NCBI RefSeq assembly: GCF_031457955.1
Contig: NZ_JAVDXN010000011.1
Location: 1 to 64,000 of the forward strand
Direction: 5' to 3'
Source of the DNA: Mixta sp031457955
Lineage (GTDB): Bacteria > Pseudomonadota > Gammaproteobacteria > Enterobacterales > Enterobacteriaceae
DNA: 64,000 nucleotides
This document shows, piece after piece, positions 18,734-27,809 of the stretch. The notes beneath the pieces are model-generated. The model had not been told where the DNA came from and did not search any database. It worked only from the letters and a program-made list of their open reading frames with translations. The position numbers and the translations under genes were made by a program. Each line of letters begins with the position of its first letter. Position 1 is the first letter of the stretch.

Positions 18734-18758
18734 CACGTTCAGTTAAGGAGCATTTGAC

Positions 18759-19745
18759 ATGAACTACAAACATCTGGGGCGTACCGGTCTGCGGGTGAGC
18801 CGCATCGGTCTCGGTACCATGAATTTCGGTGAGCTGACGGATGAGTCGGCCAGCTTCAGGATCATGGATGAAGCCGTGGATGCAGGTATCAACTTTTTCG
18901 ATACCGCTGACGTCTATGGCGGGCCGCAGTCGCCGGATATGGCAAAGGGTTACGGAACATCCGAAGAAATCATCGGTAACTGGCTGGCGCGTAGTGGTCA
19001 GCGTGACCGGATAGTGCTGGCCACGAAAGTTTACCAGCCGATGGACACGGGGCCGAACGACAAATACCTGTCTGCCTACCATATCCGCCGGGCCTGTGAG
19101 GCCAGCCTGAAAAGGCTGAAAACGGACCATATCGATCTCTATCAGATGCACCATATCGACCGGAACACGCCCTGGGAGGAGATCTGGCAGGCCATGGAAC
19201 AGCTGATCCGTGAGGGTAAAATCAGCTACGTTGGCAGCAGTAACTTTGCTGGCTGGGATATTGCCACTGCACAGTGCAAGGCCGACGCGCGCAACCTGCT
19301 GGGGCTGGCATCGGAACAGAGCCTGTACAATCTGACCCAGCGCACGATTGAGCTGGAAGTCATTCCGGCGCTGCGTCATTACGGCATTGGCCTGATCCCC
19401 TGGAGCCCGGTCGGGATGGGGATGCTGGGCGGTGTTCTGAAGAAAATTGCCGGTGGCCGCCGGGCATCACCGCAGTTGCAGGCACAAATCAACCGCCTGC
19501 GGCCACAACTGGAGGCCTGGGAAACACTGTGTGATGAGCTGGGGGAAACACCATCAGACGTCGCGCTGGCCTGGCTACTGCAGAATCCGGTGGTTAGCGC
19601 CGTGCTCAGTGGTCCGCGTACAGTTGAACAGCTCCGTCAGAATCTCAATGCCCTGACGCTGTCTCTTTCAGACGATACGCTCAAAAGGCTGGATACCATC
19701 TGGCCGGGGCCAGGCGGAGAGGCACCTGAAGCCTACGCGTGGTAA
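18759..19745 (+). CDS. Aldo/keto reductase
   Basis: The 328-residue NADPH-dependent carbonyl reductase has Asp48, Tyr53, Lys90 and His131 in the tetrad positions (the last within YQMHH). The cofactor-binding end VLSGPRTVEQLRQN is present. It is last in the LysR-linked operon, 25 bp after the hydrolase, with a GGAG site. It is divergent in sequence from the aldo-keto reductase at 4359, so the two are not a recent duplication. Confidence 0.93.
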   Translation: MNYKHLGRTGLRVSRIGLGTMNFGELTDESASFRIMDEAVDAGINFFDTADVYGGPQSPDMAKGYGTSEEIIGNWLARSGQRDRIVLATKVYQPMDTGPNDKYLSAYHIRRACEASLKRLKTDHIDLYQMHHIDRNTPWEEIWQAMEQLIREGKISYVGSSNFAGWDIATAQCKADARNLLGLASEQSLYNLTQRTIELEVIPALRHYGIGLIPWSPVGMGMLGGVLKKIAGGRRASPQLQAQINRLRPQLEAWETLCDELGETPSDVALAWLLQNPVVSAVLSGPRTVEQLRQNLNALTLSLSDDTLKRLDTIWPGPGGEAPEAYAW

Positions 19746-19849
19746 AAGGTTATCAGTGTTAACAATTACCGGCCTTCGGGTCGGTAATTATGTTTTTAAG
19801 TCAGATTTATTTATTACCTGAAGATCGTGTTTTTGTCTTACTGCTTTGA

Positions 19850-19916
19850 GGTCCGCTTTTCGCTCACAGCGGACCTTCAGCTCAGTTGCCTGGTCCGCTT
19901 CGTGCCAAAAGCGGAC
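19850..19916. repeat. Palindromic intergenic repeats, copies 3 and 4
   Basis: Two tandem palindromes: GGTCCGC/GCGGACC arms at 19850-19875, and GTCCGC/GCGGAC arms with CGTGCCA at 19893-19916. They lie between the convergent aldo-keto reductase and GNAT genes. The first has CTTTTCGCTCACA as its loop; the second carries the TGCCA loop of the other copies. Confidence 0.6.
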
Positions 19917-19930
19917 GTCAAAATGTGTGT

Positions 19931-20449
19931 TCAGCTAGCGTAAGTTGAGCGTTTCATAATGATATCTCTCTGCGGGTCTGACCCAACCTGAAAGATATGC
20001 TCACCCACCTCGGTAAACCCAAACTTACGGTAAAAAGAGATGGCCCTTGGGTTATGTTCCCAGACACCTAACCAGACAGGATCCGATCCCTTTGCCTCAA
20101 ATTCAGCAAAGCACTTTTGCATCAGTGCCTGTGCAAATCCTTTACCATGGTAGGGCTCATCGACATACAGGCACAGAATTTCTCCGGCATGGATGCTATT
20201 GACACAGGGAGGAAACTCTTCCCACCTTAGTTGAGCGTACCCAATCAGTTTGCTCTCGTATTCGCAGACTAATGTAATCCAGTCTTGTCTGAGGATTTCT
20301 TTCAACTGGATATTAGTTGAATAGCTTGCATGGCAGTGAAGATCCATATCCTCCTGAGTATTACCATCCTGGAAAGTCTTTCTGAAGGTTCGCTCGGCTA
20401 AAATAGCCAGCTCTTCTGCATCAGAGGAACTGGCCCTACGGATTAACAT
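19931..20449 (-). CDS. GNAT-family N-acetyltransferase
   Basis: The 172-residue protein has the GNAT acetyl-CoA motif: strand ILCLYVDEPYHGKGFAQALM (V-x-x-x-x-H-G-K-G) at about residues 88-108, and WEHNPRAISFYRKFGFTEVG later. It acetylates a small amine or protein; the target is unknown. It follows another GNAT gene on the same strand with a 26-bp gap. Confidence 0.9.
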   Translation of the reverse strand: MLIRRASSSDAEELAILAERTFRKTFQDGNTQEDMDLHCHASYSTNIQLKEILRQDWITLVCEYESKLIGYAQLRWEEFPPCVNSIHAGEILCLYVDEPYHGKGFAQALMQKCFAEFEAKGSDPVWLGVWEHNPRAISFYRKFGFTEVGEHIFQVGSDPQRDIIMKRSTYAS

Positions 20450-20475
20450 TTATCATTACTCTCTGAAAAGTATTC

Positions 20476-20937
20476 TTATTTTTGTCCGGCATTACGATAA
20501 ATGTCTGGCCGATTGATCTGCCAGACAAAATCTTTCCGGTTCAATGGGTTATAACCCAGTTTTTGGTATAGCCAGGGCGCGCTGTCAGTGACCAACATTA
20601 TCCGTCGCAGGCGTGACATCAACGGATGGGCGTGACAGCATTCGATCAGCCAGCGGCCGAGACCACTTTTCTGATAATCGTTTAATACGTAGACGTCACA
20701 CAAATAACCAAAAGTGGCATAGTCTGTGACAAGGCGGGCGAAGCCGATTTGTCTTGTTCCATCCAGAAGCGCAAAACAAAGGCTGTTCTGGATTGATATT
20801 CTGACCGTTTCGGCATCAATGCCAGGAGCCCAGGACGATTGCGAGAGGTAATCGTGAATGGCTTCCAGTTGAAAAAAAGCGGGATCGGTTGTGACAGTAA
20901 ACTGGCTTTTGGCAAAACTCAGATGTTGATTATCCAC
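20476..20937 (-). CDS. GNAT-family N-acetyltransferase
   Basis: The core has CDVYVLNDYQKSGLGRWLIE (the Q-x-x-G-x-G acetyl-CoA loop) and a terminal LYQKLGYNPLNRKDFVWQI. A longer frame reaches 21015, but GTG at 20937 with GGAG 10 bp upstream is the more likely start, giving 153 residues that begin VDNQHLSFA. It lies between the XRE-cupin gene and the other GNAT on the same strand and may be part of one operon. Confidence 0.85.
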   Translation of the reverse strand: MDNQHLSFAKSQFTVTTDPAFFQLEAIHDYLSQSSWAPGIDAETVRISIQNSLCFALLDGTRQIGFARLVTDYATFGYLCDVYVLNDYQKSGLGRWLIECCHAHPLMSRLRRIMLVTDSAPWLYQKLGYNPLNRKDFVWQINRPDIYRNAGQK

Positions 20938-20998
20938 TGAACCACTCCATGCAAACTTACCTGTGATAAAACAAGCCCTATTGCTTGCCGGGCGACAA

Positions 20999-21580
20999 TC
21001 AGGATGTTTTCTCATGTACTGTCATGATGAACACCAATGGTCCCTCCTCCTGGTTTTCATAGAAATGAGGAACGTCCGTTCTGGCTGTTGCTGAACAGCC
21101 GGTTTTTACCTGATACAGGTGGTCCTTCACACCCAGCGTGAGCGTGCCTGTCTGAACATAAAACAGCTCAAGCGTCCCTTCCGTGTGGCCGGGCGAAGCA
21201 AACTTTTCCCCCGGTTGCATTTCCCACATCCAGAGCTCGGTCATATCAGGGCCGCCCGAACCAGCGAGCAACCTTGCTCTCCCTCCTTTTTCACCAGCCC
21301 ACAATTCTGGGATCTCATCTTCAGCAATGAGATGCACGGTCGGTTTGGAACTGACATCCACAAAATCGGCTACCGAAACCCCCATCGCGGCAGCCAGGCG
21401 GCATAACAGGGCTATACTGGGATTTGCCCGGCATCCCTCAATCTCAACCAGCGCGCCCTTGCTGACGCCCGCCCGGCGGGAGAGTTCATCGAGCGATATT
21501 TTCTTTTGCTTACGATACAGCTTAATCCGCTGAGATACGGCTTCATTTACGGTGCTGACGATAGAATCTGCATCGGTCAT
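20999..21580 (-). CDS. XRE-family regulator with cupin domain
   Basis: An N-terminal HTH_3 (LDELSRRAGVSKGALVEIEG; about residues 25-45) precedes a C-terminal cupin with EGTLELFYVQTGTLTLGVKD. Such two-domain proteins sense a small ligand. The start could be 21601 or the internal ATG at 21580. It is divergent from the B3/B4-DapA unit, and direct repeats of GGTCATTA (21575, 21603, 21625) overlap its start and the shared promoter region, suggesting autoregulation. Confidence 0.87.
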   Translation of the reverse strand: MTDADSIVSTVNEAVSQRIKLYRKQKKISLDELSRRAGVSKGALVEIEGCRANPSIALLCRLAAAMGVSVADFVDVSSKPTVHLIAEDEIPELWAGEKGGRARLLAGSGGPDMTELWMWEMQPGEKFASPGHTEGTLELFYVQTGTLTLGVKDHLYQVKTGCSATARTDVPHFYENQEEGPLVFIMTVHEKTS

Positions 21581-21602
21581 TAAATTGACTTTCTTGGTCA
21601 TC

Positions 21603-21632
21603 GGTCATTATCATGGGATAAATTGGTCATTA
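21603..21632. promoter_or_regulatory. Direct repeats GGTCATTA, likely XRE operator
   Basis: GGTCATTA at 21603-21610 and 21625-21632, 22 bp apart (two helical turns), with a further copy at 21575 and a degenerate one at 21596. They lie between the divergent XRE-cupin and B3/B4 genes. Confidence 0.5.
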
Positions 21633-21644
21633 CAGGATTATCAC

Positions 21645-22340
21645 GTGTTAACAGTCTCTCCGTCAATTGCCCCTGAAATTTATCGCATTGCGCCTGGTTT
21701 TAGGGCACTCAGTGTCTACGTAAAAGCAGCACCAGTGCTTAACCCCGATATCGGAGAAACAGCGCTGCGAGAAGCCTGTGAAGCGGTTCTGGCCAGTGAG
21801 CCTGAGTGGGCGGAAGCGCATCTGACCGCATGGGCAGAGGTTTTTCAAAAGTTTGGTGCTAAACCTAAACGAACCCCTTGCTCAGCGGATGCGTTACGCA
21901 AGCGCGTATTACGTGACGGAACGATGCCAGCACTTGATCCCATCGTTGATCTTTATAATGCCGTTAGTCTCCGCTACGCCGTTCCGGTGGGTGGAGAGAA
22001 TATCGCTGCCTATCAGGGTTCACCATGTCTGGCTGTGGCAAAAGGAACAGAGCCTTTTGATACAGTCAAAGAGGGGGAAAAGGCCGTTGAATATCCTTCA
22101 CAAGGCGAGATCATCTGGTGTGATGATATCGGCGTGACCTGCCGTCGCTGGAACTGGCGACAGGGGATCAGAACCCGCTTAGGTGTGGAAGCTCAGCAAA
22201 TGTGGTTTATTCTGGAAAGCCTGCCGCAGATGCCGCTGGAGAGACTTCACGAAGCCGGGAAGATGCTGACCGACGGCCTGGAAAAAATGATGCCCGGTCT
22301 GTGGTTTGAGGTTGCTCTCATCGAAGAACAACAGCAGTAA
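21645..22340 (+). CDS. B3/B4 domain-containing protein (PheRS editing-domain-like)
   Basis: The 231-residue protein carries a B3/B4-like domain, the editing fold of phenylalanyl-tRNA synthetase beta: LDPIVDLYNAVSLRYAVPVG is diagnostic, followed by GEIIWCDDIGVTCRRWNWR. I chose GTG 21645 over a start 93 bp upstream because it is preceded by AGGA and avoids overlap with the XRE gene. Stand-alone members may hydrolyse misacylated tRNA or bind amino acids. It is 21 bp before the DapA-like gene. Confidence 0.82.
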   Translation: MLTVSPSIAPEIYRIAPGFRALSVYVKAAPVLNPDIGETALREACEAVLASEPEWAEAHLTAWAEVFQKFGAKPKRTPCSADALRKRVLRDGTMPALDPIVDLYNAVSLRYAVPVGGENIAAYQGSPCLAVAKGTEPFDTVKEGEKAVEYPSQGEIIWCDDIGVTCRRWNWRQGIRTRLGVEAQQMWFILESLPQMPLERLHEAGKMLTDGLEKMMPGLWFEVALIEEQQQ

Positions 22341-22361
22341 TATCATTCAGGAGAAACTTTT

Positions 22362-23255
22362 ATGTTTACCGGTTTGTCGGCGTTTCCATTAACCCCAGTC
22401 ACCGCCGGCGGCGTGGATGAAAAGGGTTTCAGCCATATTCTTTCCCGCCTGACAGAAGCTCGGGTTGATTCTATGGGCATCCTGGGGTCAACCGGAAGCT
22501 ACGCCTATCTGACCCGGGAGCAGCGCAAGCGCGTAGCAACGCTGGCAAAACAGCATGCCGGGGATATCCCAATGATGGTATGTGTGGGAGCGGTCAGTAC
22601 CGATGCTATCCTGCATCTGGCAGATGACGCGCAGGCAGCAGGCGCGAATGCTCTGTTACTCCCGGCGGTCAGCTACCAGCCACTCCGTGACGAAGAAGTA
22701 TTCTCACTCTTTGAGACCGTTACACGGCACGTGTCTGTACCGGTGTGTATCTATGATAATCCGGGCACTACGCATTTTACCTTTACGGATGAACTCCACG
22801 GTCGACTCTCATCACTTGAGGGGATTCGCTCGGTCAAGATCCCTGGCGTACCGGATAGCCCCGCTGCAGCGACTGAGCGGGTGAATGAGTTACGTCAACA
22901 TCTGCGCCCTGGTGTAACAATCGGTATCAGTGGCGACGCTTATGCGGGGCTGGGATTAAACGCTGGTTGTGAAGTCTGGTACTCCGTCTGTGGCGGTCTG
23001 TTCCCTGAGATGGCGAAACAAATCACTGAAGCCGCGGCGGTAAAGGATCATCAACGCGTTACTGCCCTGACAGCCCGCCTTGAACCTTTGTGGGCGCTGT
23101 TCCGTAAACATGGTGGAAGTCTTCGTGTTATTGCCACAGCTGCTGGAGTGCTTGGGCTAACCGACATGGATTGCCTGCCTCGTCCTTTGCAGCCGTTGTC
23201 AGCAGGCGATATCGCGGATATTGCCCATGTGATAAGTATGCTGGAGCTGAAGTAA
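22362..23255 (+). CDS. DapA-family aldolase/lyase
   Basis: The 297-residue (beta/alpha)8 protein of the dihydrodipicolinate synthase/N-acetylneuraminate lyase family has GSTGSYAYLTREQRKRV, VCIYDNPGTTHFTF (Tyr) and a Schiff-base lysine in IRSVKIPGVP. It cleaves or forms a 2-keto acid. The pairing with a B3/B4 protein and an XRE-cupin regulator suggests amino-acid-related chemistry, but the substrate is not predictable. An AGGAG site precedes the start. Confidence 0.9.
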   Translation: MFTGLSAFPLTPVTAGGVDEKGFSHILSRLTEARVDSMGILGSTGSYAYLTREQRKRVATLAKQHAGDIPMMVCVGAVSTDAILHLADDAQAAGANALLLPAVSYQPLRDEEVFSLFETVTRHVSVPVCIYDNPGTTHFTFTDELHGRLSSLEGIRSVKIPGVPDSPAAATERVNELRQHLRPGVTIGISGDAYAGLGLNAGCEVWYSVCGGLFPEMAKQITEAAAVKDHQRVTALTARLEPLWALFRKHGGSLRVIATAAGVLGLTDMDCLPRPLQPLSAGDIADIAHVISMLELK

Positions 23256-23370
23256 TCTCCCCGCAGGACCGGCAGTCTGTCGGTCCTTCTGAAATCTGGC
23301 TGGATATCAATCATCATCGCATGTTTGAAGCTATATCTTTAGGTCAGCTCATCGCTCATAAAGGACAACC

Positions 23371-23407
23371 ATACTCAAATCTCCTACATTGCAGGAGATT
23401 TGAGTAT
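23371..23407. repeat. Perfect 15-bp inverted repeat at recombinase start
   Basis: Arms ATACTCAAATCTCCT (23371-23385) and its exact complement (23393-23407) around a 7-base loop. The right arm contains the AGGAG ribosome site and the first two bases of the ATG at 23406. It could hide the ribosome site in RNA or be a recombinase binding site. Confidence 0.75.
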
Positions 23408-24008
23408 GAACACGTCACCGTGGAATAAAGACCGTATCATAGGCCAAAAAAGACCACTTCAGATATCTCATATCTGGGGGATCTGAATCCGGCTTGAACT
23501 GGAAGGTAAAACGCGTGATTTAGCTCTGTTTAATATGGCCTTAGACAGTAAGCTACGAGGCTGCGATCTGGTGAGCCTCAAAGTATCTGATGTTGCATAT
23601 GGTAGCTCGGTTTCAAGCAGAGCTACGGTGCTGCAACAGAAAACCGGTAGCCCTGTGCAATTTGAGATAACCAAAGGGACAAGAGAAGCTGTTGCTGCAT
23701 TGATAAAGCTTGGCAATTTGCACAGTAAAGACTTCTTGTTTCGGTCTCGGATCGGAACTAACCGGCACATATCAACCCGACAATACAGCCGAATTTTTCA
23801 TGGGTGGGTAGAAAAGCTTGGTCTCGAAGCTTCGCTTTACAGCACACATTCCATGAGAAGAACAAAACCTTACTTGATATACAAGAAAACCAAGAATCTC
23901 CGGGTGATACAAATTCTGTTGGGCCATAAGAAACTGGAAAGCACAGTCCGTTATCTGGGCATCGAAGTCGATGATGCGTTAGAGATATCTGAATCGATTG
24001 AAGTCTAA
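23406..24008 (+). pseudogene. Tyrosine recombinase with in-frame TGA
   Basis: One frame runs from ATG 23406 (MNTSPWNKDRIIG) to 24008 with a single TGA at 23484-23486, after which it continues IRLELEGKTRDLALF. The downstream part (from about 23535) keeps the core: Arg in KLRGCDL, Lys in QQKTG, HSMRR, LLGHKK and the Tyr in TVRYLG. It would be a compact recombinase of about 200 residues. The stop removes the natural start, so it is probably inactive unless translation restarts at Met 23535. A GC-rich hairpin (24015-24036) follows. Confidence 0.8.
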
Positions 24009-24034
24009 GGTTGTCAGGGCTGCAACAGCAGCCC

Positions 24035-24053
24035 TGTGCCAGGAGCGGACGTT
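24035..24053. repeat. Partial copy of palindromic repeat (copy 5)
   Basis: Only the right half (TGTGCCAGGAGCGGACGTT) is present, directly after the hairpin that follows the recombinase gene. Confidence 0.5.
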
Positions 24054-24090
24054 GGTACAGGTAGCCCAGTAGTCGCCGCGATGGATGGAT

Positions 24091-24882
24091 TTACTGGAGC
24101 AGCATCGCCAGTAGCACCAGGCACAGCAGTATTACATAGATTCGTGCGTGCCATATGTCAGGTAAAGCAGGTATAACCCGACGGCTAAAAACTATTCCAG
24201 CCCAGCCCGTCAGTACCAACAGGCCTAAAATTTTCAGGCTGATGAAACCGAGAAATCCGCTCACCGGAATATTTTGCCAACCAATGACTGCATACGTCAC
24301 GGCACCACACAGCGCGACAGGCAGAGAAAGCGGGTTAGAAGCGCTAATACATTCACCCATCGCATAGCCGTGTCGCCGTAATAATGGCACTGTCATCACG
24401 CTGCCACCCACGCCCAGCAATGCGGCTATCATGCCGATGATCACTCCGCCGCCCGTTACCACAGAAAGTGACAAGCGACGCGGGGAACTGCAGCTAAAAA
24501 AACCTTTGCGCAACAAACAATCGCCAATGGTTACCAGCATATAAAGAATGAACAGTGCGCGAACAATATTCTCGCTGAAGACTCCCGCCAGACAGGAACC
24601 CACGACAGCCCCGATGGCGATAAACCATAATAATGGGAACAATGTCTGCGCTGGAAGTTTGCCGGCGCGCCAGTTTCGATAGCTGACCCAGCCCGCGTTA
24701 AATATCATCACCGCCGTTGAGGTAGCAACCGCGATATGCATGGCGTTTCCTGCCAGCTCAGACTGCCGCAGCATCAGTTGATAAACAAATGGCACCACGA
24801 CAAAACCGCCCCCAAAACCAAAGAGCACCGTGGTGATACCGGTAGTAAAGCCTGCCAGTGCAATAATTGCGATATCGTTCAA
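24091..24882 (-). CDS. TauE/SafE (TSUP) membrane exporter
   Basis: The 263-residue inner-membrane protein has about 7-8 hydrophobic helices and the TSUP repeats GFGGGFVVVPF and LLGVGGSVMTVPLL. The family exports sulfite, sulfoacetate or similar anions, with most members uncharacterised. It is divergent from the AraC gene at 24992. Confidence 0.9.
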   Translation of the reverse strand: MNDIAIIALAGFTTGITTVLFGFGGGFVVVPFVYQLMLRQSELAGNAMHIAVATSTAVMIFNAGWVSYRNWRAGKLPAQTLFPLLWFIAIGAVVGSCLAGVFSENIVRALFILYMLVTIGDCLLRKGFFSCSSPRRLSLSVVTGGGVIIGMIAALLGVGGSVMTVPLLRRHGYAMGECISASNPLSLPVALCGAVTYAVIGWQNIPVSGFLGFISLKILGLLVLTGWAGIVFSRRVIPALPDIWHARIYVILLCLVLLAMLLQ

Positions 24883-24991
24883 AAGAATATCCCCGACCTG
24901 AAAATGAGCGAGCAGCTTATACCGGTAGCATCCTGCTTCCCATTTGCGCAGCGCTCAATTACCTTTGTAAATCGTTCAGACGGAGACCGGT

Positions 24992-25786
24992 GTGCGCAAC
25001 GTAAAAATTGAAGATGTCGATAAGCTCGATCGTGAAGTGGTGGCGTTAGGCAATGACTATGCGCAGGGATTTATACTGCCACAACACCAACATCGCCGCG
25101 CGCAGCTGCTGTATGGCGCAACGGGTCTCATGTACGTCTCAACCTGTAACGGAGAGTGGGTTGTTCCCCCACAACATGCAGTATGGATCCCACCCGAAAC
25201 CCCTCACGCTGTCCGGTTTGTAGGTGTGACCACGCGTAGCTTATATATTGAACCAACATGTGTGACGGGATCGATTAAGCATCGACACTGTAAGGTGATC
25301 GGCGTATCGCCATTGTTACGTCAGTTGTTGCTTGATGCCGTGGATTTGCCGCTGATGTATGACAGCGCACGCGACCGTGCGCTGGTAAATCTGCTGTTAC
25401 TGGAACTGGCGGAAATGCCGGTTCGCGAATTCGATATTCCGCTGCCACAACATCCGGCTCTGTTGGCTCTTTGTCAGGCGTTTTTACTCAACCCCTCAAT
25501 CCATGACCCTGCTGAGCGCTGGGCCAGTACGCTGTTTATGAGCGCCAGTACCTTTCGTCGACTTTTCTTACGGCAAACCGGCATGTCATTTTCTGCATGG
25601 CGACAGCGAGCCTGTGTCGTCAGTGCACTGACGTTGCTGATAACAGGTAAACCGGTGAATGAAGTGGCACTCACTCTCGGATACGACAATGCATCATCTT
25701 TCGCCACGATGTTCCGCCGTGTCACGGGACAGCCGCCTTCGTATTATCGGTTTGATTTCAAAAGCTTCACAGGGCACCGTTCATAA
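24992..25786 (+). CDS. AraC-family regulator (NimR-like)
   Basis: The 264-residue protein has an N-terminal cupin-type ligand domain (HRRAQLLYG, then WIPPETPHAV) and a C-terminal AraC double HTH (about 165-262; ASTFRRLF, then NEVALTLGYDNASSFATMFR). The start is GTG 24992 with GGAG upstream. It faces the TauE exporter on the opposite strand and probably controls it, as NimR controls its exporter. Confidence 0.88.
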   Translation: MRNVKIEDVDKLDREVVALGNDYAQGFILPQHQHRRAQLLYGATGLMYVSTCNGEWVVPPQHAVWIPPETPHAVRFVGVTTRSLYIEPTCVTGSIKHRHCKVIGVSPLLRQLLLDAVDLPLMYDSARDRALVNLLLLELAEMPVREFDIPLPQHPALLALCQAFLLNPSIHDPAERWASTLFMSASTFRRLFLRQTGMSFSAWRQRACVVSALTLLITGKPVNEVALTLGYDNASSFATMFRRVTGQPPSYYRFDFKSFTGHRS

Positions 25787-25821
25787 CGTCAGTTATGTGC
25801 CGGAAGCTGACATTCGGGATA

Positions 25822-26295
25822 TCATGATGCAGTTAACGTCGAGGATCCGGCTGACTTGTTTTCAAGAATGCTGATGATTAAATCGCGTGGGAAAATAGTC
25901 TCATTGGTGTGTATGAGCTCTTCTAGTGTCCACCAATGATGATCGCGAATGACTTCCTTTTCATTGCTACTCCACCCTGAGCGGTCGAGATCTACTGTAT
26001 TTGCATTAATCATAAAGAAACGCTCTTTAGCAAGTACGGTCTCCCCACTTGGTAGCATCATTGTGAAGGTTCGGGACGCTATTTGTGGTCCTGCTAATGT
26101 TCTTGTCAAACCCGTTTCTTCAAATAATTCGCGTATAGCGGCCTGTTCGAAAGATTCATTTTTTTCAAGCCCTCCACCCGGCGTTGCCCAGTATGTTTTT
26201 CCCCTCAGAGCATCATCTTTATGACAGAACCTAAAGAGCAATACGTGATGTTCAGGCGAAAGAATGATCAATCGAGATGATGGTCGAATGCGCAC
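25822..26295 (-). CDS. NUDIX hydrolase
   Basis: The 157-residue protein has a complete Nudix box within GGGLEKNESFEQAAIRELFEETGL (about residues 40-63; G-x5-E-x7-REL-x-EE-x-G-L). It hydrolyses nucleoside diphosphate-linked compounds; which one is unknown. It stands alone, convergent with the AraC gene. Confidence 0.92.
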   Translation of the reverse strand: MRIRPSSRLIILSPEHHVLLFRFCHKDDALRGKTYWATPGGGLEKNESFEQAAIRELFEETGLTRTLAGPQIASRTFTMMLPSGETVLAKERFFMINANTVDLDRSGWSSNEKEVIRDHHWWTLEELIHTNETIFPRDLIISILENKSAGSSTLTAS

Positions 26296-26408
26296 ATACC
26301 CCCCCTAAAAAAGACTCTATTACTAATCTCGATATTTATATAAACATAAATTGCAGCCTGAATCGCCCTCAAGGTCTGCATTTTCTGAGAGCTTGAATCT
26401 CACTCAAC

Positions 26409-26432
26409 GTCCGCTCCTCGCTCATAGCAGCC
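26409..26432. repeat. Partial palindromic repeat (copy 6) at the truncated umuC junction
   Basis: The left half GTCCGCTCCTCGCTCATAGC is kept and the right half is lost. The umuC homology begins about 40 bp later, so this marks the rearrangement border. Confidence 0.5.
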
Positions 26433-26474
26433 ATTCAAAGTCGAAATAATCCTGTAGATTTTCCATTCCACATA

Positions 26475-27506
26475 AATGGCGATATGTCTGCGCGAATGAT
26501 GGCTATCCTGGGAGAAATGGCACCCGGGCAGGAAATTTATTCGATCGATGAAAGCTTTCTCGATGTCAGCGGCATTGCAGCTTATATGCCTCTTGAAGCC
26601 TTTGGGCACCAGATTCGTGCTCGGGTTAAGAAAGAGATCGGGCTGACTATTGGCGTAGGATTCGGCCCTTCCAAGACGCTGGCCAAACTGGCTAATTTTG
26701 CCGCCAAAAAATGGACCCTTACAAATGGCATAGTCGATCTCTCCAGCCCTGAACGGCAGCGCAAGCTACTGGCTCTGGTAAGCGTGGATGATGTCTGGGG
26801 GATAGGTGGCAGGCTCAGTAAACGTCTGCATGCAATGGGTATCAGTACGGCGCTGCAGCTGGCTGACAGTAATATCAGCATGATCCGCAAAAGTTTTGAC
26901 GTGATAGTGGAGCGTACCGTTCGAGAACTTAACGGCGAATCCTGTCTCGCACTGGAAGATGCGCCGCCGCCAAAGCAGCAGATTGTAGTGAGCCGTAGTT
27001 TTGGACAGCGTGTGACAGGCATTGACGAGTTGCAGCAGGCCGTAGTCACGTATGCCACCCGTGCAGCAGAAAAACTGCGTGAGCAGGGTTCTAAATGCCG
27101 GCATATCAGTGTGTCAGTTGCCACCGGTCGATACGGAAACGAGCCTCAGTATGCGAACGCAGCGACGATGACCTGTGAATACCCCACCAGTGACACCCGG
27201 GACATCATCAGCTTTGCCCTGCGGGCTCTCGAAAGCATATGGCGAGAAGGATACCGGTATGCAAAAGCGGGCGTTACTCTGGGGGATTTTTATCAGTCCG
27301 GCGTGGCACAGCTCGATATGTTCAGTCAGCAGCTGCCGCGCGCAAACGCTGATGCACTGATGTCCGCTGTGGACCGGATCAACCGGTCCGGGCTGGGTAA
27401 GGTCTGGTTTGCCGGACAGGGAACGGATAATGCCTGGCAGATGAAACGTGAGATGCTGTCACCCCGCTACACAACGCGCCTTACAGAAATACTCACAGTA
27501 AAATAA
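26475..27506 (+). pseudogene. umuC: 5'-truncated umuC (Y-family DNA polymerase V subunit)
   Basis: UmuC homology starts at NGDMSARMM (26475) and continues to the normal C-terminus, so roughly the first 75-80 residues, including the first metal-binding Asp and its VNSFYAS segment, are missing. The catalytic YSIDES pair remains. An ATG at 26484 could start a 340-residue protein, but it would lack a complete palm. No umuD and no LexA box precede it. A complete second umuDC lies at 44770-46483. Confidence 0.85.
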
Positions 27507-27546
27507 CGCGTAAAACTGTTATTTTATGCGACAGAGAGGATGCATC

Positions 27547-27804
27547 ATGACAGAACGTAGTGAACACAACATTGCCGCACGCTCTTCTGAAGAACGTGAA
27601 CGGGTAAATATTGATCTCGCAGCTTCCGGCGTTGCGTACAAAGAGCGCATGAACATGCCGGTGCTGGCTGCTGAGGTAGAGCGACAGCAGCCGGAGCATT
27701 ATCGGGAGTATTTTCGGGAGCGCCTTACTTTTTACAGGGAACTGTCCCGACGGTTCCCTTCAGGAAACGATGCGGTTTATGCAAAACCTGAGACTGATAA
27801 ATAG
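27547..27804 (+). CDS. Conserved small plasmid protein, unknown
   Basis: The 85-residue, charged, probably helical protein follows the truncated umuC by 40 bp, with AGAGAGGA before the ATG. It has no membrane segment. A stretch FRERLTFYRELSRRFPSGND is distinctive but I cannot name the family. Position next to umuC suggests an SOS-linked gene; this is inference only. Confidence 0.6.
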   Translation: MTERSEHNIAARSSEERERVNIDLAASGVAYKERMNMPVLAAEVERQQPEHYREYFRERLTFYRELSRRFPSGNDAVYAKPETDK

Positions 27805-27809
27805 CTGCA

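Noticed and set aside
23484..23486. TGA as selenocysteine in the recombinase and DUF1173 gene
   Set aside because: No SECIS-like hairpin directly after either TGA and neither family is known to use selenocysteine; nonsense mutation is simpler.
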